Shown here: positions 9,104-21,605 of the stretch, in pieces
Layout of the letters: each line of letters begins with the position of its first letter
How positions within the stretch are numbered: position 1 is the stretch's first letter
Origin: Terebella lapidaria
Taxonomy: Eukaryota; Annelida; Polychaeta; Terebellida; Terebellidae
Reading direction: 5' to 3'
Assembly: GCA_949152475.1 (NCBI GenBank)
Contig: OX424561.1
Location: forward strand, 18,842,481 to 18,906,480
Length of the DNA: 64,000 nucleotides
The notes under the pieces: model-generated
The model's input: the letters and a program-made list of their open reading frames with translations, nothing else
Told to the model about the DNA's origin: nothing
The model's database searches: none
Program-made: the position numbers and the translations under genes

Positions 9104-11851
9104 TTTTGGTTGATTTTGATTTGTTGGCGACCGAATCATCTAGTTGGGGTAATTTTTGACACCAAATCACTAACGAAAATTGTTTGTAATCAATTATGGC
9201 GTTCAAATTACATTTATATTGATAACACCAGAAAAACAAAATAATGACGTCACATTTACCCTAAAACAGTGCTGCCAACTGGCGATTGTAGATATTATTA
9301 ACCTGCCCCACTACATGGCTCATTTCATAATAGGCCAGTTATCGGGACCAAGGGGACCGAGCGGCATCGAGGTCCATTGTGCGACGGCCACGATAACCGC
9401 TCTGTTAATTGTGGGATTTACCATGTATTAATTTACTTATAACACATTATTTCTAACTGTTACTACCGGTATATAATAAATGTCTTAGGATTTATGTATT
9501 GAAAAATTTATTAGTGCATTACGTTTTGTCTGGGTTTTTTTGTTGTTGTTTTTTTTAGTCTTGTTTTTTTTTTTTACCTTCCGCCGTGTTGGTTTAAGAT
9601 CAATAACTCGGGAACACCTGAACGGATCTTGTCCGAATATACACCACTGGTCAGAAATATTACATGGCAGAACCCTATTGTTTGGGAGCCGGCTCCGGGG
9701 TCCGTGAGGCCTGATTCAATGTTTATTTTTGGACTTGGTGTCCGAGCAATAACTAAAAATTCGTCCTAAAATATTCTGTATAACTGTGCATGGAGGCTCA
9801 CATACCACCAGGGAAGAACCCTATTGATTTTGGGGACAGTCCGTTGAATGACCTTTGACCCAGAGCTCGAAAACGTTTTTGCTGAATCATTCTAGAGGCT
9901 CAAGTTGCATATCTCGGAAACGGTGCATCGTAGAGCGAAACGAAGCTTAATTTCGGCCTACTGACACTAGACAAACTAGGCCAAGGGGTATCTTGGATCG
10001 AGACGACGCCTGGTGTCGAGCTTTTTTTCTCCGACTCAGCACTTCCTCTTTAGCCGTATCTCAGAAACGGTGCATCGTAGAGTGGAACGGAGCTCAGTTT
10101 CGGCCTCCTGGCACTAGACAAACTAGTCTAGCGGGTATCTTGGGTCGAGACGGCCCCTGGTGCCGATTTTTTTTTCTCCGACTTGACACTTCCTGTTTGG
10201 CCGTATCTCGGAAACGGTGCGTCGTAGAGTGAAACAGAGTTTAATTTCGGCCTACTTGCACTAGACAAACTGGTCAAGAGGGTATCTTGGGTCGAGACTA
10301 CCGCTGGTGTCAATTTTTTTCTGCTGACTCTGCACTTCCTGTTTGGCCGAATCTCGGAAACGGTGCGCCATAGAGCGAGATGGAGCTTAATTTCGGCCTA
10401 CAGGCACTAAACAAACTAGGCTAGAGGGTATATTGGGTCGAGACGACCCCTGGTATCGATTTTTTTTCTCTGACTCTGCACTTCCTGTTTCGCCGTATCT
10501 CAGAAATGGTACATCGTAGAGTAAAACGGAGCCTAATAGTCCAGATGGTATCTCGGGTCGAGTCGAGTCGGCCCCTGGTGTCGATTTTTTCTCCGAAGAC
10601 TCGGCACTTCCTGTTTGGCCGTATCTCAGAAACGGTGCGTCGTAGAGCGAAACAGAACTTAATTTCGGCCTTCCGGCACAAGACAAACTAGGCTAGGGGG
10701 TATTTTGGGTGAAGACGACCCTTGGTGTTGAATTATTTTTTGCCGACTCTGCACTTCCTGTTTGGACGTATCTCGGAAACAGTGCATCGTAGAGCGAAAC
10801 GGAGCTTAATTTTGGACTCATGGCACTAGACAAACAAGGTGTTATCTTGGGTTGAGACGACCCCTGGCCGTATCTCAGAAACGGTGCGTCGTAGAGCGAG
10901 CTTAATTTCGGCATTCTGGCACTAGACAAACTAGGCTAGAGGATGTCTTGGGTCAAGACGACCCCTGGTGTTGAATTATTTTCGCCAACTTTGCACTTCC
11001 TATTTGGCCGTAACGGAGCTTAATTTCGGGCTCGTGGCACTACACAAACTAGGCTGGGGGGTATCTTGGGTCGAGACGACCCCCTGGTGTCGATTTATTT
11101 TCTCCAACTCTGACCTTGACCTTGACCTTAATTTTTCTGCTAATTCGGCATTCTTCATTTTCGTTGATATCTCAGAAACGGTGTGTCATAAAGCAGAACG
11201 GACGTTCTACACAAAGATGCCTAAGGGGTATGTGAGTTAAACTTCGTCTAAAACTAAACTTAAACTTCGATCATGGTTCTAGACAAGGTCTCTTAGGTAT
11301 ATGTTAGGTAGAAATAGAGCTTCACACGATATGCTCCAAGGCATCTTTAGGCCTTGACGTCTAGTTTTACTATGGTCTTTCTTCTATATACAATGGACCT
11401 TTTCACAGAGGCCTCTCAGAGACAATGAATATTCGACAATCGTCGGGTTATTCCGTCAATTCAAACTAACCACTAAAGACTGCTCGCTCGCACGTGCGTG
11501 TCATGGCAACCTAAAATGACCACCCTTTGAACCCCTACCACCGTAGAGAATATAGGCGTGCATTCTACTAGTAGCACGTGGACATATATTACATAATTCA
11601 AAATAGCGTTGTAGATGTTTTGGCATGGAAATTTGTAAATCAAATGCACCTATTGTGTATCAAAATTGATGATACTGAATCAAAAGATGATACTGAATAT
11701 GAAACATTCAAAACAAATATACAATGCTCCGTAATCTCGAAGAAGCCTTCTCATTCATTCACGTGTGGAAAATAGGCTACAAATCATCGTTACACAGCAG
11801 TTTTAACATTTGTTCCTGATACTAGCCTATTTGTTCTTCTAATTTTCGTGT
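9104..11851. repeat. 2,748-bp tandem duplication, copy 1
   Basis: The sequence from 9104 (ttttggttgattttg) to 11851 (ttttcgtgt) is repeated immediately at 11852-14599 with a constant offset of 2,748. I noticed one base difference (A at 11672, G at 14420). The block holds part of an R4 element, an R2 element with a divergent 148-bp array, and the left end of the inverted-repeat element that is complete at 14138-15248. It has no supported gene. The short open frames inside the array are by-products of the repeat. Confidence 0.9.
9505..11370 (+). mobile_element. Hairpin-headed element R2, diverged copy with 148-bp-type array
   Basis: The head is worn (about 9513-9540, gcattacgttttgtctggg). The order then follows the copy at 22317: T-rich tract, ccttccgccgtgttggttt, aataactcgggaac, and the segment around ccggctccggggtccgtgag. 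From about 9905 to 11200 come roughly nine diverged tandem units with the core CTCGGAAACGGTGCG...AGAGCGAAACGGA. The end is near 11368 at ccaaggcatctttaggcc...gacgtctagt, a short hairpin followed by CTAGT as in Helitron 3' ends. It is repeated at 12253-14118 by the tandem duplication. Confidence 0.6.
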
Positions 11852-14599
11852 TTTTGGTTGATTTTGATTTGTTGGCGACCGAATCATCTAGTTGGGGTAA
11901 TTTTTGACACCAAATCACTAACGAAAATTGTTTGTAATCAATTATGGCGTTCAAATTACATTTATATTGATAACACCAGAAAAACAAAATAATGACGTCA
12001 CATTTACCCTAAAACAGTGCTGCCAACTGGCGATTGTAGATATTATTAACCTGCCCCACTACATGGCTCATTTCATAATAGGCCAGTTATCGGGACCAAG
12101 GGGACCGAGCGGCATCGAGGTCCATTGTGCGACGGCCACGATAACCGCTCTGTTAATTGTGGGATTTACCATGTATTAATTTACTTATAACACATTATTT
12201 CTAACTGTTACTACCGGTATATAATAAATGTCTTAGGATTTATGTATTGAAAAATTTATTAGTGCATTACGTTTTGTCTGGGTTTTTTTGTTGTTGTTTT
12301 TTTTAGTCTTGTTTTTTTTTTTTACCTTCCGCCGTGTTGGTTTAAGATCAATAACTCGGGAACACCTGAACGGATCTTGTCCGAATATACACCACTGGTC
12401 AGAAATATTACATGGCAGAACCCTATTGTTTGGGAGCCGGCTCCGGGGTCCGTGAGGCCTGATTCAATGTTTATTTTTGGACTTGGTGTCCGAGCAATAA
12501 CTAAAAATTCGTCCTAAAATATTCTGTATAACTGTGCATGGAGGCTCACATACCACCAGGGAAGAACCCTATTGATTTTGGGGACAGTCCGTTGAATGAC
12601 CTTTGACCCAGAGCTCGAAAACGTTTTTGCTGAATCATTCTAGAGGCTCAAGTTGCATATCTCGGAAACGGTGCATCGTAGAGCGAAACGAAGCTTAATT
12701 TCGGCCTACTGACACTAGACAAACTAGGCCAAGGGGTATCTTGGATCGAGACGACGCCTGGTGTCGAGCTTTTTTTCTCCGACTCAGCACTTCCTCTTTA
12801 GCCGTATCTCAGAAACGGTGCATCGTAGAGTGGAACGGAGCTCAGTTTCGGCCTCCTGGCACTAGACAAACTAGTCTAGCGGGTATCTTGGGTCGAGACG
12901 GCCCCTGGTGCCGATTTTTTTTTCTCCGACTTGACACTTCCTGTTTGGCCGTATCTCGGAAACGGTGCGTCGTAGAGTGAAACAGAGTTTAATTTCGGCC
13001 TACTTGCACTAGACAAACTGGTCAAGAGGGTATCTTGGGTCGAGACTACCGCTGGTGTCAATTTTTTTCTGCTGACTCTGCACTTCCTGTTTGGCCGAAT
13101 CTCGGAAACGGTGCGCCATAGAGCGAGATGGAGCTTAATTTCGGCCTACAGGCACTAAACAAACTAGGCTAGAGGGTATATTGGGTCGAGACGACCCCTG
13201 GTATCGATTTTTTTTCTCTGACTCTGCACTTCCTGTTTCGCCGTATCTCAGAAATGGTACATCGTAGAGTAAAACGGAGCCTAATAGTCCAGATGGTATC
13301 TCGGGTCGAGTCGAGTCGGCCCCTGGTGTCGATTTTTTCTCCGAAGACTCGGCACTTCCTGTTTGGCCGTATCTCAGAAACGGTGCGTCGTAGAGCGAAA
13401 CAGAACTTAATTTCGGCCTTCCGGCACAAGACAAACTAGGCTAGGGGGTATTTTGGGTGAAGACGACCCTTGGTGTTGAATTATTTTTTGCCGACTCTGC
13501 ACTTCCTGTTTGGACGTATCTCGGAAACAGTGCATCGTAGAGCGAAACGGAGCTTAATTTTGGACTCATGGCACTAGACAAACAAGGTGTTATCTTGGGT
13601 TGAGACGACCCCTGGCCGTATCTCAGAAACGGTGCGTCGTAGAGCGAGCTTAATTTCGGCATTCTGGCACTAGACAAACTAGGCTAGAGGATGTCTTGGG
13701 TCAAGACGACCCCTGGTGTTGAATTATTTTCGCCAACTTTGCACTTCCTATTTGGCCGTAACGGAGCTTAATTTCGGGCTCGTGGCACTACACAAACTAG
13801 GCTGGGGGGTATCTTGGGTCGAGACGACCCCCTGGTGTCGATTTATTTTCTCCAACTCTGACCTTGACCTTGACCTTAATTTTTCTGCTAATTCGGCATT
13901 CTTCATTTTCGTTGATATCTCAGAAACGGTGTGTCATAAAGCAGAACGGACGTTCTACACAAAGATGCCTAAGGGGTATGTGAGTTAAACTTCGTCTAAA
14001 ACTAAACTTAAACTTCGATCATGGTTCTAGACAAGGTCTCTTAGGTATATGTTAGGTAGAAATAGAGCTTCACACGATATGCTCCAAGGCATCTTTAGGC
14101 CTTGACGTCTAGTTTTACTATGGTCTTTCTTCTATATACAATGGACCTTTTCACAGAGGCCTCTCAGAGACAATGAATATTCGACAATCGTCGGGTTATT
14201 CCGTCAATTCAAACTAACCACTAAAGACTGCTCGCTCGCACGTGCGTGTCATGGCAACCTAAAATGACCACCCTTTGAACCCCTACCACCGTAGAGAATA
14301 TAGGCGTGCATTCTACTAGTAGCACGTGGACATATATTACATAATTCAAAATAGCGTTGTAGATGTTTTGGCATGGAAATTTGTAAATCAAATGCACCTA
14401 TTGTGTATCAAAATTGATGGTACTGAATCAAAAGATGATACTGAATATGAAACATTCAAAACAAATATACAATGCTCCGTAATCTCGAAGAAGCCTTCTC
14501 ATTCATTCACGTGTGGAAAATAGGCTACAAATCATCGTTACACAGCAGTTTTAACATTTGTTCCTGATACTAGCCTATTTGTTCTTCTAATTTTCGTGT
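11852..14599. repeat. 2,748-bp tandem duplication, copy 2
   Basis: This is the second copy, directly abutting the first. It includes the second R2 element (12253-14118). The near-identity suggests either a very recent duplication or an assembly or haplotype artefact. The right junction (14599) lies inside the inverted-repeat element at 14138-15248, so the complete element exists only here. Confidence 0.9.
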
Positions 14600-15248
14600 G
14601 CTTCGTGTATTTCGTGAATATTGACGTGAAACATCGCAGATATATTATGTACACTGTTGCCATAAATTAACTTATTTTGTCTAGCAAATTCACAAAAATA
14701 AAGAAAGAGACGATAATATTCATTTGTGAATATTTTTCATTTCATTTTGTATTCACTTGATTCATTAACTGTAATATCTTGGAAAAGCCTATCTATGTTA
14801 AAGTAGGTAATTTTATGTACGATAAAGATCTATGTAATGATAGCAAATATAATCGTGTTGACTATTACCGTACGTAATGCTGCATTACGGTAATTGGGTA
14901 CCACGGAGGATAGCCTGTTGACCAGTTTATTCTCAAGATTGCACGCGCCAGCCGCACGTGGTTTTAGCATTATGTCAAACGACCGTTTTAAATCCGCCTC
15001 ACGAAATGCGTACTATTTTCGTTTCAGATTGATAAAATAAACACAAATGACCAACATGATAACTGTACTTATGGAAATACTTCATTTGCACTTCATTTGC
15101 ACATTTTGATGTGAAAATCGACTTTATTTCCGCTACAAAAATCTTGTTTACGATCGTTAAATGACTCGAATGCGAGCACTTGTGATTGGTCGGAAAATGA
15201 CAGCATTCGGGAAATTTTGGCGGGAAAGTCTATGAAAAGGTCCATTGT
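14138..15248. mobile_element. Possible DNA element with 16-bp perfect inverted ends
   Basis: acaatggaccttttca (14138-14153) is exactly inverted at 15233-15248. The interior has no coding frame. A lone left end is found at 11390 in duplication copy 1. The right part lies just upstream of the IFIT-like gene and holds an E2F-like motif, so the element may have supplied promoter sequence. No clear target duplication was found. Confidence 0.4.
15216..15227 (+). promoter_or_regulatory. E2F-like motif upstream of the IFIT-like gene
   Basis: TTTGGCGGGAAA matches the E2F consensus and lies about 265 bp before the proposed ATG. An attgg (inverted CCAAT) lies close by at 15185. A TA-rich tract follows at 15369-15392. 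There is no direct evidence of use. I saw no clear interferon-response-type element. Confidence 0.25.
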
Positions 15249-15490
15249 TTGAAGACATTCTAATGACATTCTAATGGGCTGATATTGTTACTGACATGCG
15301 GCAATACCAGATCTGTCGAATCGTGCGCGTTACTGCTCATTAAATGTTTTTTCACGACCATGCCACTATATATATATATTATATATATAATACAGCAGCC
15401 ATTAATATTACATTATTTTTTTTATGATGTGTGTTATGCATGTGTTATATTGTAACTATTGTCACAGTTGTCGAAGGCAGGAGGAGGAGA

Positions 15491-18400
15491 ATGCCATCAA
15501 AGCCCCTAGCTACGAAACCAACAAACACGAAAATGACGACACATAGGAACATCAGCCCACCCGTGAAAGGTAATTTGATCTATAACAATGATTCAACAAT
15601 CAATGAATAATGTGATTCAACGTTCTTGATAATTATATCTTTTTTCAGAAACGTCAAAAAATTAGCCCAAAGGCTATGGAAGGTTACAGGAAAAATTTTT
15701 AGTCTTTAGTCACAACAGTTTTAATTCATCAAAATTGCTGTATTAACCTTTCAAAGTCACTGAAGGTTAAATTCAAGGTCACCACAGAAGTCACTTTGTG
15801 TGACTTCCCATTTGGGTGTGCCAATATTTTAGTCACTAAAAGAACCAACTGATGTGTCTATGACCCGTTACACTAATAACACTTACTATTATTGATAAGT
15901 AACATCTACCAGCATAAGAAATATTATGACCAATTCACAGAAACATTTGTGGAAATAAGAAAAAATATATTATATATATATTTATATTTCTCTCCCATCG
16001 AATCTTGTATAACGACCTATTATGGCACATAATCATGGGAAAACCCACTTGAATTCCAGTCCCTACTACTAACAAAATCCAGAAATGGACATTTTACGTC
16101 ATAAAGTGGCTGCTATTTTGGAAAAAAGCGATTCAATAAAAAAAATTTGAAGAAATAAGAAATATTCTTATGTTGGTATCTTTACACAACACAAAATTAA
16201 CACCGACACGTGTCAAAACAGGAAAAACAAAATCAAATGTTGACAGATGATCCACGTTCCCCTAGTGATAATGAAACTAATATTATTACGCAACCCCTCG
16301 CGAGTGTGATGTTAATTTTATAACGCTCTCCCCAGAAAATGTTGTATAAGCACCCATGACGCCACAAAACCACGGGAAAACCCCACACAAAGTTCCGGTC
16401 GTTACCACTGCCAAATTCCAGAATTGCCTATTTTTAATCAAAAAATGGTTTCCATTTTGGGAAGAAACTGTTCAATAAGAAGAAAATCAAACAACGTCCA
16501 TATATACCATTATAAGAAATATTCTGACTAAATCCCAAAAACAAATCATCGAAACACAAAAAAAATAAAATCAAAGTTGACTGACGGACCACAGCCACAG
16601 GACAAAAGCCCTTGACAATAATTTATTAGCCCATCCATGCAATTGATAGTGATGAAAAGATGAACTAAAAGTCCCTGCTTATTCCAGGATGCCAAGGAAC
16701 ACTCGACGAACATCTGAGTGACAGACTGCAGCAGATAGGAAGGTGGTTAGACAACCCTCACGAATCCATCAACATAAAGAAAGCTTTGAAATCTGAGAAG
16801 ATCCAGACCACACATGAGGGATTCAAGACATGGGATCCATCTTACTATGAGTACGACCCGACGTGCAGTAACCTCCTGAGTTTCGTGTATATCCAAAAAC
16901 AGAATACGAAACAGGCAGCACTCGAGTGTGAAAGAATCCGAAATGAATACCCTAAGAACATCATGGCCACTCTGCACCAGTTGTACATCGCTAAAAATGG
17001 AGGGAAGTTATCGGAAGCTATTTCCTTGGCTGATGAAGTTGTAAAACATTGTTCTGATGAGCAGCAGAGAGTAACTTATGAAGCAGAAATGGCGTACTTG
17101 TACTTTAGGATGGGGCCTGGATTCTTCAAGAAGGCATTGGTATTGTATTCAAGAGTCTTGCAATGGATACTTTCTGAAGAACTGTCAAGAATCGTTGTAT
17201 GTGGCCCCCAGAGTACGGTGATGAATCGGGATCAGCTAACAACACAAGCTGTACTCCTCTCTATCTGGCAGAAGCGAGAGTTGGGAAAAACCATGGTGAG
17301 CTGGGTTTTCCAGATTGCATCTTTTCATGGAAAACTTCTCGCTCGACCTCACATACATATTCTCTACAACATTGAGAATTTCAATGTGGACAACTACTTC
17401 ATGAATGTGTGCCATCTTCTGGACTTTGTTTCCACCACCAGTGACCAAGTCTTCCAAGGCAGGGCCTGGATCGAACTGACCATCATCTACAAGATGTATG
17501 AACTCATAGGCAAAAAAGATGATCGTCAATGTCAGCTGCCTAATGGATGGAATCCAGACAGATTTATCCAGGAAGCAGTCAATCGATATCCAGAGAATGT
17601 GCATGTTCTTCAGTTTGCTGGCCGATACTATCGACAAAACGCAACCTGTAAAGAGGACTTTCATTATGCCATAGAACTCCTGACAAAGGCTGTGGAGATA
17701 TGTCCTGCAATGCATGTCGCATACCACCAAATGGCACTGGCTTGTCGCGCGATTTGGCTGATAGAAGGGGACTATAAAGAAAAGAATTTGTTTGTGGATA
17801 TTGATCGCCATCATAAACCAAACAAAAAGTACAGAAATCTCAGTCATTATGAACAGTTGGCGAATACCACTGTTGCCACAGTATATTCTCGAAGGCCACA
17901 TAACGTTGGGAAAAATCCAAGGTATTTTAAAAAACCTGACTATCATGATGAACTTAGAACGAACAATCCGGTTATTGGACGCAGAACCAAAGGTGTCAAC
18001 TCATTACGAGATGCAAAGAGCTACCTTGAAGAAGCAATGAAGATCACAAATAATACCAGCTGCAGATACTGCACAGATCTAGCAAGAATACACATTTCCC
18101 TCAAATCGGAAGAGCACGTAGTGGTGGACCTGTTCGAGAAGGCACGCTGTTTGCTCTCGGATGATCTGCTGTCTGATTTCAATGAAGCTGCTTACTTATA
18201 TGAGCAATGGGGACTGTGGCTCTTGAAGTCCAATTTAGAAGATGATGCCAAATGTCATTTTCGTAAATCGCTTGAATGTTCTGTGTTGGGGAAGCAGAGA
18301 TCCAAAGTGGCTTTCTACAAGTTGCGGGATATCCTGGGTGATCAACGCCAAAGTCCAGACTGCTGTCTATCTGTCGTGAAAGAAAGTGTTTTCATTCACA

Positions 18401-19365
18401 AACTGATTGAACAATATGCGACAGCACGTCAAATCATCAGGAACAGATTGAATGAAAACGCCTCAAAAGGAATCAGCCATCCAGATGATTTGATGGAAAT
18501 TGCGTTGAAAGAGAATCCAGAAAACTTGGGGTTGTTGTTTGAGCTGCTGGATATCCTGTTCAGGGAAGGCGATTATATGGCAGCGTTTCAATACCTACAG
18601 ATTGGAATGCAATACTACACAAAATCTGAGTGTGATGAAACACAGAAGCTTTTGGCAAGAAATATCATCCTTAGTCTTGATCCTACAAGCGATTCATGCA
18701 TCACCCATGATGAATTTGCAGAGTCTTTCAGGTGGCTGCATCCATGCAAGATAGATGAATGGTCTCAGTCGGATGAAGACAACTGTGCAGACGAAGTGCA
18801 AAAGGAAGTGGAGGCTCTATCATTATGTCCTGATACAAGCAATGACCCAAAGTGTGGTGCAAGTTGCAGTCCTGAGTGTGAGGAGTGTGAGTGTTCTGGA
18901 TCAAATGTTACAACCACAGATGACTCGCCAGATGACTGCTGTGATCCCATTTTCGACTCGGTTCTCGTCACTGACAATGCATATGATCCACTAATTGAGT
19001 CAATATCTGCTGCTCTTAAGGATTTTGGCCTGGATGTATTCTGCGCGTGCGCAGGCCTTGATGGGGACTGGATGGAGTTGGATTGTCAGTCTACGATGAC
19101 AGACAGCTTTGAGCACTTGTGCAATAGGGAGAGTCAGGTGCGCACATGGATCATTGATCTTGATGGATTGAAGGATGACACGAAATTGTACTATGACATG
19201 ATCGAGGAAACTTTTCATAGAGCGGAGAGTGCGCACGTCATGCGATTCAGCAGGACACCAGACAATCGTCGCGTGGCAAAATCGTTTGTGCACTTGAGCT
19301 ATGATGAGAAAGGGACAAAGCAGGACTTGATTCGCAAAATCATCACAGGAATGTCAAATGCATAA
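15491..19365 (+). CDS. IFIT-like tetratricopeptide protein, two exons, possible TIR-like C-terminus
   Basis: The exons are 15491-15569 and 16688-19365. The donor is aaag|gtaatt and the acceptor ttattccag|ga. The split glycine codon keeps the frame, giving about 918 residues. From about residue 30 to 640 the protein reads like the IFIT family of interferon-induced TPR proteins. It has helix-turn-helix repeats and IFIT-like blocks: LQFAGRYYR, AIELLTKAVEICP...AYHQMALACRA, and SYLEEAMKITNNTSCRYCTDLARIH. Vertebrate IFITs bind foreign RNA in the cytosol, but that role is not shown here. A Cys/Asp-rich linker (about 722-778) precedes an alpha/beta-patterned end (about 780-918: DSVLVTD, GLDVFCACAG, VRTWIIDLDG, AHVMRF, FVHLSY) that could be a TIR-like or other Rossmann-type fold. 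It is about twice the usual IFIT length. The start has A at -3 but the frame stays open upstream, so the first exon is provisional. Confidence 0.8.
15985..16540 (+). repeat. Two diverged direct repeats (337-bp offset) in the IFIT-like intron
   Basis: The segment around 16001-16140 (ttgtataacgacc..., cataatcatgggaaaaccc, ttcagaaatgg-type blocks, ccattttgg, ttcaataa) recurs at about 16338-16480 with many substitutions. These are old tandem copies of an unclassified repeat. The rest of the intron (15570-16687) includes interspersed repeat at 15650-15840 resembling 60-180. Confidence 0.5.
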
Positions 19366-20572
19366 CGAGGAAGATGTGTCGCAGTGTGACTCAGCACAGC
19401 ATAATATCTTTTTTTATAATCATTTTTAAAGTGTTTTTTTTTTCAGTTTGCACCTCAGTGTGTATGTAGAACGAGTGTTGCACGCGTATGCATGAAGTTA
19501 CATGTAGTCCCACTTTCTTGATGATGGGACCGATCGACCCTGATTCGAGGTGTCAGAGAACATCATCAAGACATAACCACGTTTTGTGACATTGAAAGTT
19601 TTCCTTTGGCCATTGGTACTGGACAGAATCAATTGGCATATGGCCCGGATTTATGTGTAAAACGAACTATTTCTCATTTTTGGGCTCAACCATGCTACGA
19701 CAGGCACCTTTTTTCGGATCAGGGAAAGAGTAAACCCAACCTAAAGTCCATCATATGACATTGTTAGACTTCCATTGTCCTTTGTGTTGTAATGTGAGAT
19801 CACCTAGTAACCATGAGGGATACATGTACATCTGATCTCTAAAGGAAGCGTGTCGTTCGCAATTCTTCCATCATAATGTAATAGGCTGTTTTATCCTCCA
19901 TCGTTACTCATTCCTCGCATATGTACATCTTGAATTTTCGAGAAGGAGGTGCTGCTAAATCGGGTACGTAGGATTACAATTGATGAAAATATGTTTTGAG
20001 CACGCCGTCATAGGCTCTCCCCCTGATGCCTGTTTTCAGAGTCCATTTTCCTACATTGTACTGGTGCTGTGGATGAGTGACTGTACATGTAGCATCAGAA
20101 TGAATGTCTTGTGATTTGTGATTCATTATTACACTTGACATGCGATATGCATGGGAGAAACAAGATTTAAATCGCTTATTTTACAAATGTAAAACAAGGA
20201 CGATGTGTCGTAGAGTGACTTGGTACAACACGATTTATTAGTATGTATTTTATATATGTATTATACATGTATGTATTTTATCCTACGTATTGCGTATGTT
20301 GCTTTGGTTCGCATTGTAATGTGTATATAGACTGAACTGGTCTGCTGACAACGCAGAAATGTATTTATAATCGAATATGAATCTTTAAAACATATTAATT
20401 AAATTCGTTCAACCAATCAGCGAGCGTTCACCTCACTTAGGCTATTTAAAGGGAAACTATTGTGTAACATCACCTCATATTTTTTCATGCCAGATTTATG
20501 GATGAGTGTATATTCTATTGAAAGAACACATAGTCGGGCATGTATGATTGGTTTCAGAGGATAATTTTTTAG
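19366..20572 (+). other. Probable 3' UTR of the IFIT-like gene, with an internal echo
   Basis: No coding frame is seen. A segment just after the stop (19360-19420: gatgtgtcgcagtgtgact...cagcata) is echoed at about 20190-20245 (gatgtgtcgtagagtgactt...caacacga), followed by similar T-rich text and gtaatgtgtat. This suggests an old duplication of the gene's tail. A weak poly(A) signal, ATTAAA, lies at 20398-20403. No AATAAA was seen. Confidence 0.4.
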
Positions 20573-21605
20573 TTAGTTTTTAGCCCTTTGGGCCGATAAG
20601 CTATTATCGTGGTTTTTCGTCCGTCGTCCGGCGTCCGTCCGGCGTCCGGCGTCCGTCGTCCGTCGTCCGTCGTCCGTCCGGATCTGTAACTTTTTTTTGG
20701 CATGATGAATTTCCCCATAAATTTGTCAGAATATACCTTAGGCCAATATCTAAAAACGGTTTTTAAATTTTTTTGTTGAATCGTTTTTGCCGATTTGGCA
20801 GCCATTTTTGACGAAAAATTGCCAATTTTGGACTTTGGTGGCCATTTTCTCAAAAACTGTCTGATCAGTTTTGAGATTTTTGTTTCAAAACATTCCTCTC
20901 ATGTACCTCTATGACATGTATAGGTTTCGTTGCCCTTGAATCGCCGGTCTGCGTGTGGCGGCCATTTTGATTTTTTGACGGGTCGGCGAAAAACAATTTT
21001 TTTGTCCCAAATCAAGTCACTATTCGTTTTGAGCCATTTCCAGCAAAAATAAAAAAAAAAATTTCTGACCATTGGAAATTTTTTTGGACTTAAAAAATTT
21101 CACCCAATTTTTCCTTCATAATGGGAGATATGCGGAGTAATCTCATAGAACACTTGAAGATAGAGCCTAAGTATTGGTACATTCAAATGGGAAATCATAT
21201 ATTGCGGTTTGAGTAGTGACCTCGAATTTGACCTTCAATGACCTTGAACAGTCAAAACGACTTTTTTTGTCGAAAAAACGATGAATTTTGGTTTTGGTGG
21301 TCATTTTATCGAAATCTATTCAGACAGTTTTCCTCAAAATCATGTATAAGATTATCCTTATGTACATTTGTGATGTGTATAAGTTTTGTTGCCTTTGAAT
21401 CGACTATCTGTGAAAATTTGTCATTAACAAAAAAAATCTTTCAAGATGTAACTTGATTTTGTATTATAGTTCATACAGAAAATGTGTTTCTATCAACATT
21501 TACGAAGATGTTTTAACATATTGATTTTAACATCAGTGTAACAATGTATATGTATTCAGTATTCTATGCAATTCACATGATTGCCGGTAAGCTACAGCAC
21601 CCTTG
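20573..21605 (+). mobile_element. Hairpin-headed element R3
   Basis: The head is tagccctttgggccgataagctattatcgtgg, followed by a cgtccgtcgtccg-type repeat (about 20617-20680). The body is AT-rich and contains several ttttgacgaaaaa and ggccattttctcaaaa blocks and a cluster of TGACCTTGA-type motifs at about 21215-21260. The end is near 21585-21600 at gattgccggtaagctac, which echoes the gataagcta of the head. It has no gene. Relatives are at 5735-6310 and 28868-29400. Confidence 0.6.

Noticed and set aside
17236-17946. Open frame of 236 codons antisense to the IFIT-like gene
   Set aside because: It lies opposite a well-supported coding exon and has no recognisable domain. It is a shadow of the real gene.
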